7,403 nt of DNA from Candidatus Saccharibacteria bacterium UBA2834. GTDB lineage: Bacteria; Patescibacteriota; Saccharimonadia; Saccharimonadales; Saccharimonadaceae. The stretch lies in contig DEGE01000036.1 in the NCBI GenBank assembly GCA_002351365.1, positions 346 to 7,748 on the forward strand, written 5' to 3'. The first letter of the stretch is position 1, and each line of letters begins with the position of its first letter. Below are positions 1 to 6,918 of the stretch, piece by piece. The translations under genes and the position numbers were made by a program. The notes below the pieces were generated by a model, which saw only the letters and a list, made by a program, of their open reading frames with translations, did not search any database and was not told where the DNA came from.

Positions 1-1
1 C

Positions 2-406
2 GCCCAACAAAAACGCCGCCTACTTCTCGTAGATGAGGCCTGGCAATTAATGCAATTCGAAGATTCAGCCAACTTCCTATTCTCACTTGCAAAGCGTGCA
101 CGTAAGTACAACTTGGGCTTAACTACAATTACTCAGGACGTTGAAGACTTCATGTCATCAAAGATGGGTCGCGCCATCGTGGCAAACTCATCCATGCAGC
201 TTCTACTTAAGCAGTCCGCTTCTGCCGTCGATGTGCTATCTGACGTCTTTAAACTTACCGACGAAGAGCGTAAACGTCTCTCTAACTTCCCAGTTGGTCA
301 AGGTCTCTTCTTTGCTGGACAAAACCACGTCCATATTCAAATTATTGCCAGCGAACGCGAAGAGGAACTTATCACTACTAATCCAAACTCACCAAACATA
401 CGCTAG
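2..406 (+). CDS. virB4: VirB4/TraC-family type IV secretion ATPase, C-terminal fragment (5' end outside window)
   Basis: This is the last 134 codons of a gene that is open to the left edge, with its TAG stop at 404-406. The visible part starts just before a Walker B strand, LLLVDEAW (fragment residues 7-14), whose acidic pair D11-E12 is typical of VirB4/TraC conjugation ATPases. It is followed by the alpha-helical AKRARKYNLG stretch, the sensor-like TTITQD motif (Q at about residue 45) and the NSSMQLLLKQS segment, all in the order expected for the C-terminal RecA-like domain. VirB4 proteins are hexameric cytoplasmic or inner-membrane-associated ATPases that energise type IV secretion or conjugative pilus assembly. 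The Walker A motif and N-terminal domain must lie upstream. The ATG at 50 is an internal Met, because coding similarity begins before it. The next gene follows after 58 bases on the same strand. The family call is firm; whether the system moves DNA, protein or a pilus cannot be told from this fragment. Confidence 0.9.
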   Translation, partial: AQQKRRLLLVDEAWQLMQFEDSANFLFSLAKRARKYNLGLTTITQDVEDFMSSKMGRAIVANSSMQLLLKQSASAVDVLSDVFKLTDEERKRLSNFPVGQGLFFAGQNHVHIQIIASEREEELITTNPNSPNIR

Positions 407-425
407 CTACCTCTGTTTTACGCCC

Positions 426-459
426 TCGACTTTTTGTTACAATTATTATAAAATATAAA
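426..459 (+). promoter_or_regulatory. Possible sigma70-type promoter giving a leaderless or near-leaderless transcript
   Basis: The 58-base gap between the VirB4 stop and the next ATG (465) has no Shine-Dalgarno-like purine run. It contains TCGACT (426-431; 4 of 6 matches to TTGACA), a 17-base spacer and TAAAAT (449-454; 5 of 6 to TATAAT). A second option is TATAAA at 454-459 with TTGTTA at 434-439, but that spacer is only 14 bases. Either -10 would place transcription start at about 461-466, on or just before the ATG. The region is AT-rich, so such matches arise easily by chance. It could instead be read through from the virB4 transcript. I see no GC-rich hairpin and therefore no terminator in this gap. 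Confidence 0.35.
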
Positions 460-464
460 CATAC

Positions 465-3400
465 ATGGTCTCCACACCAACAGATGAACGTGATCGCCAG
501 CACATGGCGAAACATGACCCCTATCGACAGATGGAGGGCGCCATTACTCGCCCTAAGGATATTTTGTCGAGCGCCGAATCCGAATCTTCTAAAGAGCAGA
601 GCGCACAAGACCATATCAACAGCCAAACCAAAAAGACATCCAAAAAACAACGTAGTCTTTCCGATGAGCTATCTAAAAAACTAAACTCAGCCGAACAAAA
701 CCAAAGCAGTAGTCATTCCTTTACGAATTCCGTCCGTGGTTTAAATCGCAAACAACAGAGCAATAAAAAACGCGGCTTTTTCCGTAAAGCTGGTCCAATC
801 ACCATTATTGCCACACTTTTATTTGGTGGCGGATTATTCTTTTATGGTTCACAGTCCCTACTAGCGCCGCATTTATCAAATCTCTACACACAGCAGACCG
901 ACCTACAATTTACCTCATATTCCATGCGCAACTCACGTCTCATGAGTTATATGCTTGATGGTGGCAATCAAATCAAAATTAGTAATTTTACTAAAAAATA
1001 CACCACATTCACACCTTACATGAAAAGTCGCCTCGCCAAGAATGGCATTGAAGTTGGTTATCTTGATGCAGATGGCGTTTTTAAGACAGATCAATTAATC
1101 GCAAACCGTTCCACCGTCCTAAGATATGAAGGCAACATTATTGACGCTAATTCCTTCCAAGATACTTACGCCTCGAACGCCAATTTCCGCGATGCCTACT
1201 ATAACGCTAAACGCGGTCGCATTGCCGGCTTTTTTGACGACGTATCAGATAAGTTTTATAAAGATAAAGGCGCCACGCGCGACATTTTTGACCGTTATAA
1301 ATCCACTGGCGACCAAGACACCGACCGTGCTAATTTCGAAGATATTGTTTCCGACCGCGTAACCGGCACCGACGCCTCCGTTAATACGCTACGACACACT
1401 ACCAATGAAGATACCGGCGAAGATTATATCGAAGAAAATGGTAGTGATATTACTACTAAAAATGCCTCCGGTGATACCCCAGAAGCTAAGGCGCGTTCTT
1501 TTGTGAATGGTATAGCTGGCAAAGTTTCCACCATCGGTGTACCAGTCTGTTCAGCATTACGTATCGCCAATCTCGCATCAGTCGCAGTCGGCGCCTATCA
1601 AATCTATCAATCAATGGCTTACTTCCTTAGCTTAATGGAGCCGATTAGCAAAATGATGGCAGGGGAAGGCGACGCGGCCGCCATCAATGAAAACCTAAAT
1701 TTCCTTACCGCCCAAACTAATCAAGAAGTAAGCTACGTTGACACGAATGGGCAACAAGTTACTAAAACCGTAACTGGATCACCACTCGAATCGGCCGGTG
1801 CTAAATTAATCATGGGCAACACCGCTTCGCCAGAATCGGAATCGATACCTTACGCCGTAAATAACATCACTAACGCTGCCACGCGTATTGCTGTCGGCAC
1901 TGGTTTAACTACCACAGTGTGTTCTGGCGCCATGGCTGCGTCGGCCATTGTTTCACTTGCCTCAAACGCCGTACCAGGTGGTACTTTAGCAACCTTCGTA
2001 ATTGGCGCCGTTGCTCAAACAATTGGTGGCGTCGTCATGACGGGTGCCGTTGCATTGGTAATTAACGCTATCATGCCTTACGTTGTTAAAATGTTTGCTT
2101 CAAATATTTTTGAAACTTACACTGGTATTCCAGCTGGCAACTTATTCTCCGAAGGTGCAGCAAATGCTAATTTTAAACTCGCACAACAGGGCAGCGCTTA
2201 TATGCCAGCCTCAGAAGAATATATTAAAGATCAAAACCGTAAAACCGTTATCGCCATCGCCGAAGAAGCCGAACTCGATCGTCTCAATCGTAGCCCATTC
2301 GACATTACCAGTGACAATACTTTCCTCGGCTCAGTTTTAGCTAAATTTAGCTATACCGCATATACAACCAACGTTACTAGCCACCTATCCAATTTCGCCA
2401 CCGCCGTTGGCAATTCATGGCGCAGTATCATGCCAGGCGCATCGGCCGCAGACCTTGAATTTAATTACACCGCAAAATATCAAGCCTGCGACGGCGAGTC
2501 ATCCGCCACCTGCGAAATGTATGGCACACCAATTCCAGCCAATGATTTTTCGACCGTCGATATTAAGCCAGATGATTATACTTATCAATCCGTTCTTGCG
2601 CCAAATCTCGACGAAAACGGTAACATAATCGACGGTTCCGAATTATCTAAATTTGTGAATTTTTGCGTAAATCGCGAATCGCCTTGGTTCGTAACCGATG
2701 CAAATATTTTAAATGCAATCCAAACCGATGCCGGCATCGTTCTGAATAATGTGCCAATTTTAAACGATTTCATCGATATCATTAATGCCTATGAGGATGC
2801 ATCTAACCAAGGTTGGGCTACTGGTACAAACTGCATGATGTCCGCCGATAATCCACGCTGGGATAGTGAATTTAAATACTATCAATTATATGTACAAGAT
2901 ATGCGTTATCTAAGTACTATGGAAGGCTATAACGCCGGCGGCAGCACTGGTGGCGGTAGCTTAACTGCAGGCGGTCTTTCGCTTTCCGAAGCGCAAGCAC
3001 TCATGCAATTATACAAAGACCTTCCTAGCCCACAAATTAGCGACCCATGGGATATCAGCGCCAACGATTTTCCACACGGCTGTGGCGCTAGCCTAGCTAA
3101 CTGCGTTGAATTCTCACTCTATTTCGTTAATCGTTATACAAAAGCCCATTTAAGCGGCCTACCAGATGGTCATCAAGTAGTTGGCGCATTATTGAGCTCT
3201 GGTCAAGGCTTCACTGATGGCGGCAATACACCTAAACCATACGCTATCTTTAGTCATAACAGTGGCTCATTTGGTGGCGCAGGTCACACCGGCGTAGTAC
3301 TCGGCATCGATACCGCTAATAATAAAATTATTATCGGCGAAGCGGGCTGTGGTTCTGGCCTCGATTTCATCGGCGCCCATGAATATAGTCTTTCGGAATG

Positions 3401-3779
3401 GACAAACAATCCAAGCATTACATATGCATACACAGACAACATCTTAGTACCAAACGGCAAACAAACCGCTGTCAAAATCACCAATCCAATTCTCGCTTAT
3501 GAGGCCGCTTACGAAGCAGAGCATCCAAAAGACTATTCATTCGAAGGCACCCTTGCGCGCATTTCCGGCATGACTAGAGACGATATCGCCTTCTTGTTAG
3601 AAGTTAGCAACTACACCAACTTCCTCGCCCAATATGATCCGTCCACCCGTTACGCATTCTACGAAAAATTACCAGAACAAGAATTCGAAATAGAAGAAAA
3701 TACCGCAGCACCAAATTATTATGCCGTCATTAATGAAAACCCCGTCTTCTTCACTGATAAAAGGAATTACGCCGTATGA
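465..3779 (+). CDS. Large polytopic membrane protein with C-terminal CHAP-type peptidoglycan hydrolase domain; possible VirB6-like T4SS component
   Basis: The product is 1104 residues. Residues 1-108 are hydrophilic, Ser/Gln/Lys-rich and probably disordered, with a basic stretch just before transmembrane helix 1 (about 111-128), so the N-terminus should be cytoplasmic. Residues 135-345 form an unrecognised, probably extracytoplasmic domain. A hydrophobic, Ala/Gly-rich core at about 357-391, 478-502 and 505-545 suggests three or four further membrane segments and recalls VirB6/TrbL channel proteins, although no diagnostic motif is seen. Residues 546-820 are again hydrophilic with Cys at 675, 683, 734 and 790. 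A Gly/Ser linker (822-838) leads to a CHAP-like domain (about 860-990): C880 in NCVEFSLYFVNR, H941 in GHTGVVLG and E959 in IIIGEAG fit the Cys-His-Glu/Asn triad of CHAP amidases and endopeptidases. The last ~100 residues are unassigned. ATG 465 is the first start after an in-frame TAA at 456-458; the next Met is residue 14. The TGA stop overlaps the next start. The CHAP call is good; the VirB6 analogy is weaker. Confidence 0.85.
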   Translation: MVSTPTDERDRQHMAKHDPYRQMEGAITRPKDILSSAESESSKEQSAQDHINSQTKKTSKKQRSLSDELSKKLNSAEQNQSSSHSFTNSVRGLNRKQQSNKKRGFFRKAGPITIIATLLFGGGLFFYGSQSLLAPHLSNLYTQQTDLQFTSYSMRNSRLMSYMLDGGNQIKISNFTKKYTTFTPYMKSRLAKNGIEVGYLDADGVFKTDQLIANRSTVLRYEGNIIDANSFQDTYASNANFRDAYYNAKRGRIAGFFDDVSDKFYKDKGATRDIFDRYKSTGDQDTDRANFEDIVSDRVTGTDASVNTLRHTTNEDTGEDYIEENGSDITTKNASGDTPEAKARSFVNGIAGKVSTIGVPVCSALRIANLASVAVGAYQIYQSMAYFLSLMEPISKMMAGEGDAAAINENLNFLTAQTNQEVSYVDTNGQQVTKTVTGSPLESAGAKLIMGNTASPESESIPYAVNNITNAATRIAVGTGLTTTVCSGAMAASAIVSLASNAVPGGTLATFVIGAVAQTIGGVVMTGAVALVINAIMPYVVKMFASNIFETYTGIPAGNLFSEGAANANFKLAQQGSAYMPASEEYIKDQNRKTVIAIAEEAELDRLNRSPFDITSDNTFLGSVLAKFSYTAYTTNVTSHLSNFATAVGNSWRSIMPGASAADLEFNYTAKYQACDGESSATCEMYGTPIPANDFSTVDIKPDDYTYQSVLAPNLDENGNIIDGSELSKFVNFCVNRESPWFVTDANILNAIQTDAGIVLNNVPILNDFIDIINAYEDASNQGWATGTNCMMSADNPRWDSEFKYYQLYVQDMRYLSTMEGYNAGGSTGGGSLTAGGLSLSEAQALMQLYKDLPSPQISDPWDISANDFPHGCGASLANCVEFSLYFVNRYTKAHLSGLPDGHQVVGALLSSGQGFTDGGNTPKPYAIFSHNSGSFGGAGHTGVVLGIDTANNKIIIGEAGCGSGLDFIGAHEYSLSEWTNNPSITYAYTDNILVPNGKQTAVKITNPILAYEAAYEAEHPKDYSFEGTLARISGMTRDDIAFLLEVSNYTNFLAQYDPSTRYAFYEKLPEQEFEIEENTAAPNYYAVINENPVFFTDKRNYAV
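3759..3766 (+). promoter_or_regulatory. Ribosome binding site for the four-domain hydrolase gene
   Basis: AAAAGGAA lies inside the end of the CHAP-protein gene, with 9 bases between it and the ATG at 3776. It is a reasonable Shine-Dalgarno match and supports that start. The start itself overlaps the preceding stop as ATGA (3776-3779), which favours translational coupling of the two genes. It contrasts with the upstream gene, which has no visible Shine-Dalgarno sequence. Confidence 0.7.
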
Positions 3780-5998
3780 AAATCCGCCTAAATCTTCATA
3801 AAACCATCCTTTTCTTCATCATTTCAGTTGCTTTTTGGATGGCAGCTGAGCCGGGCGTAGTTTTTGCCACTTTGCCAAGTGAAGATATTGTCGATATGTA
3901 CAATAAAAACGGTATCTATTATTACAATCCAAACGGAAGCGATGATCTTTGCAATACTAGCTCAACTACGCTTGCTGGCGATAATATCACTGAAAAAGTC
4001 TGGAATTACTTCATTGAACAAGGTTTCACTGACGCTCAAGCTGCCGGCCTAATCGGTAACGGTATGGCTGAAACCGGCATGGAGCCAACTCGCGCAAGTA
4101 ATGGCAATTATTGGGGTCTTTTCCAGTGGGGTATGGGTCGCAAGGACGAACTCCAAGCTAAAGTTCGCGAAGCTGGACTCGAAAAATATCTCAGCACCGA
4201 ATACTGGCCAGCCGGCGCTTCCGAAAAAATACCTGAAGCCGACCTCGATAAGCTCCTCAAAATTGAGCTCGATTTTACAATGTCCGAAAACGATCTCGAT
4301 TGGCAAAATGAACTCAAAAAAGCCACTACACCAGAACTGGCCGCCGAAATATTCTTAACATTATTCGAACGTGCCGTAAATGGCGAATCAGAAATTCTTT
4401 ATTATGCACCATATGTTGGCCGCTTATATCAAGGCGCTAAAAAGCGTCGCGATTTTGCTAAAGAAGCTTACGAAAAATATGCCGGTCATGGCGTCAGTTA
4501 TACGGGTAAAGTTTCTGGCGGAGCAGAGGATGGCCGCAACGTTTCATTTATCGGCGACTCAATTACTGTCGGCTCAGAATCCGCCATTCTTGATAAATTT
4601 ACCGGACTTACCTCGGATAATATTAATGCTAGAGTTGGTCGCGCCTGGGCAGAAGGTGTCAATATTGCTCAAAACGCCGGCGGCACCCTCAAAGACATTG
4701 TTGTTTTTGCGCTAGGCTCTAATAATACTGATGGCCTAACCACCGCCATGATCGATCAAGCTATTTCCACAATCGGCAACAATCGCACAATTGTCTTCGT
4801 AACAAATTACGGCCCATACGATTATTCCGCTAATAACGATTTATTTAAAAAATATGCCAAAGAAAATTCCAACATCATAATCGCCGACTGGAATGCCACC
4901 GTTTCGCAGAATCCATTCTTATATCTCTATGACGATCAACTCCATCCAAACGAAGCCGGCACTAGATTATTTGCCGAAACTATCTATGACGCCATTAATG
5001 GTAACACTAATGAAGTTGGCTGTAGTGTAAACGGCGAATTTCAGGCGCTCGTCAAGGGCTATGCTTGGCCAGAATATCACGCACCGGGCTGGCATGAACG
5101 TATGCCAGACTACGCTGCAGCCGTCACGCAATCAATTAGCGAAGGACGTTATGTTGGTGGTTCCGTTGCGGGCGTCCCAGGTATCGACTGCGGTGGCTTC
5201 GTTACGGTTCTCGTTCAAAATTCCGGCTTAGCTCCAGATTACAATGATTACGCTGGCGCTACTGACACGCAAGAGCAATGGGTCAAGGATCATCATTGGC
5301 AACTCGTTAATAGTTCAACCAGTACCAAAGTTGATACCAGTCTCCTGCAACCTGGCGACGTCGCGTTTTCTGATGGGCACACATTTATTTATGTCGGCGA
5401 AATTCCGGGCTTCGACAGTGTAATTGCCTCTGCCTCATATTCCACCAGCAACGCCGGACGCGCACCAATGGCCGGCAAAGAAGATCTAACTTTTGGCAAA
5501 GGCGTCGTCGTGCGCTGGTATCGTAATCCAGATTTTAATCCATACCAAAATACCAGCTCACTTACTAATACAGTATCCGGCCAGGTTTCAAATAGCGCCC
5601 CGAGCGGAGCAGAACTGCTATCAGACCATCACGTCACTTTCTATAGCGCCCTGGCCGAAGAAAACGGCGGTTATGCCGGCCGCAACGCAAATAGTAACTA
5701 TAATAACGGCTATCTCGCACCAGGCCAGGCTGCCAGTAGTTACTTGCCATTTGGCACAGTCGTTTACGTTCAAACTCAAGCTACCGGCGAAGCAAGCTAC
5801 GCGCACGGCAAATATTTCCTAATCACTGACCGCGGGGCCGGTAAAATCGACGGCGATTATGACCTCGATATCTTCCATGACGTCACTAACGCATCAGAAA
5901 ACAATTATCCACCATACGGCTCATCGTCAACCGCAAAAATCTATAAAGTCGCCGAAGGTGTCTCATGGGAAACATTTAAAGCAAAATATGGGTGGTAA
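3776..5998 (+). CDS. Secreted four-domain cell-wall enzyme: tail-tip lysozyme + SGNH esterase + NlpC/P60-like peptidase + 3D/RlpA-like barrel
   Basis: The product is 740 residues. Signal peptide: basic n-region, hydrophobic stretch at about 10-23 and likely cleavage after VFA (A31). Domain 1 (about 66-236) resembles the phage tail-tip lysozyme family: WNYFIEQGFTDAQAAGLIGN, catalytic-type E99 in MAETGMEP, then YWGLFQW (112-118). Domain 2 (about 254-407) is an SGNH/GDSL hydrolase: GDSIT (260-264, S262 nucleophile), G288, GSNN (314-317) and DDQLHPN with D387 and H390; it could remove or transfer O-acetyl groups on glycans. Domain 3 (about 421-583) is NlpC/P60-like: IDCGGFV (C472), QPGDVAF (525-531) and GHTFIYVG (H535), expected to cut peptide stems or cross-links. 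Domain 4 (about 613-727) has LPFGTVVYV, ITDRGAG (D685) and DYDLDIF, like the 3D and RlpA double-psi beta-barrels that act as lytic transglycosylases or bind glycan. Ser/Thr/Asn/Gly-rich linkers separate the domains. No membrane or sorting anchor follows the signal peptide. It overlaps the previous gene by 4 bases. Domain calls are from motifs only; domain 4 is the least certain. Confidence 0.9.
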   Translation: MKIRLNLHKTILFFIISVAFWMAAEPGVVFATLPSEDIVDMYNKNGIYYYNPNGSDDLCNTSSTTLAGDNITEKVWNYFIEQGFTDAQAAGLIGNGMAETGMEPTRASNGNYWGLFQWGMGRKDELQAKVREAGLEKYLSTEYWPAGASEKIPEADLDKLLKIELDFTMSENDLDWQNELKKATTPELAAEIFLTLFERAVNGESEILYYAPYVGRLYQGAKKRRDFAKEAYEKYAGHGVSYTGKVSGGAEDGRNVSFIGDSITVGSESAILDKFTGLTSDNINARVGRAWAEGVNIAQNAGGTLKDIVVFALGSNNTDGLTTAMIDQAISTIGNNRTIVFVTNYGPYDYSANNDLFKKYAKENSNIIIADWNATVSQNPFLYLYDDQLHPNEAGTRLFAETIYDAINGNTNEVGCSVNGEFQALVKGYAWPEYHAPGWHERMPDYAAAVTQSISEGRYVGGSVAGVPGIDCGGFVTVLVQNSGLAPDYNDYAGATDTQEQWVKDHHWQLVNSSTSTKVDTSLLQPGDVAFSDGHTFIYVGEIPGFDSVIASASYSTSNAGRAPMAGKEDLTFGKGVVVRWYRNPDFNPYQNTSSLTNTVSGQVSNSAPSGAELLSDHHVTFYSALAEENGGYAGRNANSNYNNGYLAPGQAASSYLPFGTVVYVQTQATGEASYAHGKYFLITDRGAGKIDGDYDLDIFHDVTNASENNYPPYGSSSTAKIYKVAEGVSWETFKAKYGW
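5990..5995 (+). promoter_or_regulatory. Weak ribosome binding site choosing ATG 6001
   Basis: GGGTGG overlaps the last codons of the preceding gene and lies 5 bases before ATG 6001. Its GGTG core can pair with the CCAC part of the usual 16S 3' end. An in-frame GTG at 5992 lies within this motif and has no purine-rich sequence before it, so ATG 6001 is the preferred start. Confidence 0.45.
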
Positions 5999-6000
5999 AG

Positions 6001-6918
6001 ATGGATATATTAAAAAATCTTAATAAAAAACAAAAACTCCGCATTATCGCAGTCTTAGCTGTTTTTGTTCTATTAATTATTATTGCAATCGTTATTTTAA
6101 TTTCACGCGCCGGTAAAATTGCCACCACGGTACAATATGCACCATACAAAGCAACCGTTATAGTTAATGGCAAAAAAGTAAAAAATAAAAGTAAACAATA
6201 CTTTGAGCCAGGCGAATACGACATTGAAGTTAGCGCAGAACATTTCGAAACCTACACCGAACATGTCACAATTTCCAAAGATTACACATACATGGTTGGC
6301 ATCCTGAAGGCCGCCGATGATGAGGGTGAAAAATATAAAATGGAGCACAAAATCGAATTTGCCGAAGCCGAAGGCTTAGTCGGCCGCGCTCTTAACGCCG
6401 AAGGCGTAATTCGCAAGAAAAATCACCCAATCCTTAATTATTTACCGATCAATAACGCCCTATATTCAATTAGCTACGATTACGACGTAGATAATGTTAC
6501 GCCAATTATCGCCGTCAAGGCCCAGCCAGTTTATCTCGATGACGCCGTCGCAAAACTGAAGACTCTCAAAAATGTTGATTTAACTGCCTATGAAATCGTC
6601 TTCAAAACCGAAAATCCATTCGCGCTTTATGACGAATCGGCCACCGGCAAAACCCCCAAAGAGTGCGTTAAAAATGCTTTTAATATTCCAGCCGAATACA
6701 CCATGACGACCGGGCAGGATATTATGGATAATTATTATACTTTACAATTATTTATCGATGATTACGATCTCGCCTATCAATATTCACACTATCGCGTACT
6801 TTTGCACAAAGACGATAATGATATGTGGAAAATCGTAGCCGCACCACAACCATTATTAACTCAAAAAAATACACCAAATACACCAAAAGATATTCTTAAT
6901 ACCGCCAATAGCCTCTAA
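6001..6918 (+). CDS. Single-pass membrane protein with PEGA-like domain and unrecognised C-terminal domain
   Basis: The product is 305 residues from ATG 6001 (308 if GTG 5992 were used). A Lys/Asn-rich N-terminus (1-13) is followed by a strong transmembrane helix (about 14-35) with no cleavage site, so it should be a signal anchor with the rest outside. Residues about 45-101 resemble a PEGA domain: YKATVIVNGKKV, then YFEPGEYDIEVSAEHFETY, then an alternating beta pattern ending in YMVGIL. PEGA domains are small beta-sandwich modules common in surface proteins and are thought to support binding or spacing at the envelope. Residues 112-290 are a mixed alpha/beta region, acidic and Tyr-rich, with a single Cys (222), which I do not recognise. 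The last ~17 residues are Asn/Thr/Pro-rich. It starts 2 bases after the previous stop, so it is very likely co-transcribed with it. A role as envelope anchor or accessory subunit of the secretion machine is inference. Its TAA stop overlaps the convergent recF stop. Confidence 0.85.
   Translation: MDILKNLNKKQKLRIIAVLAVFVLLIIIAIVILISRAGKIATTVQYAPYKATVIVNGKKVKNKSKQYFEPGEYDIEVSAEHFETYTEHVTISKDYTYMVGILKAADDEGEKYKMEHKIEFAEAEGLVGRALNAEGVIRKKNHPILNYLPINNALYSISYDYDVDNVTPIIAVKAQPVYLDDAVAKLKTLKNVDLTAYEIVFKTENPFALYDESATGKTPKECVKNAFNIPAEYTMTTGQDIMDNYYTLQLFIDDYDLAYQYSHYRVLLHKDDNDMWKIVAAPQPLLTQKNTPNTPKDILNTANSL

Noticed and set aside
50..406. ATG 50 as the start of a 118-residue gene
   Set aside because: The frame is open to the window edge and the Walker B motif LLLVDEAW lies before this Met, so it is internal to virB4.
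378..650. Antisense 90-codon frame rich in Phe/Cys/Val
   Set aside because: It lies opposite the end of virB4 and the start of the CHAP-protein gene; its hydrophobic look comes from the complement of Lys/Asn/Gln-rich coding. No family is recognised.
2928..2978. Gly/Ser-rich stretch as a tandem repeat
   Set aside because: The GGC/GGT/AGC codons encode an irregular flexible linker (residues 822-838) before the CHAP domain, with no exact repeat unit.
3669..3683. LPEQE near the C-terminus of the CHAP protein as a sortase sorting signal
   Set aside because: It is not LPxTG, and no hydrophobic helix with a basic tail follows it.
4049..4358. Several overlapping frames on both strands inside the lysozyme domain region
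   Set aside because: They are shadows of the 740-residue gene, whose frame has clear motifs (E99, YWGLFQW).
465..5998. Alternative genetic code with UGA read as Gly (seen in some CPR lineages)
   Set aside because: No in-frame UGA occurs within 1104 and 740 codons, and Gly uses GGN codons throughout; TGA at 3777-3779 acts as a stop in a normal ATGA overlap.
5992..6000. GTG 5992 as the start of the PEGA-like gene
   Set aside because: It lies inside the likely ribosome site GGGTGG, has no purine-rich site upstream, and adds only three residues; ATG 6001 is better placed.
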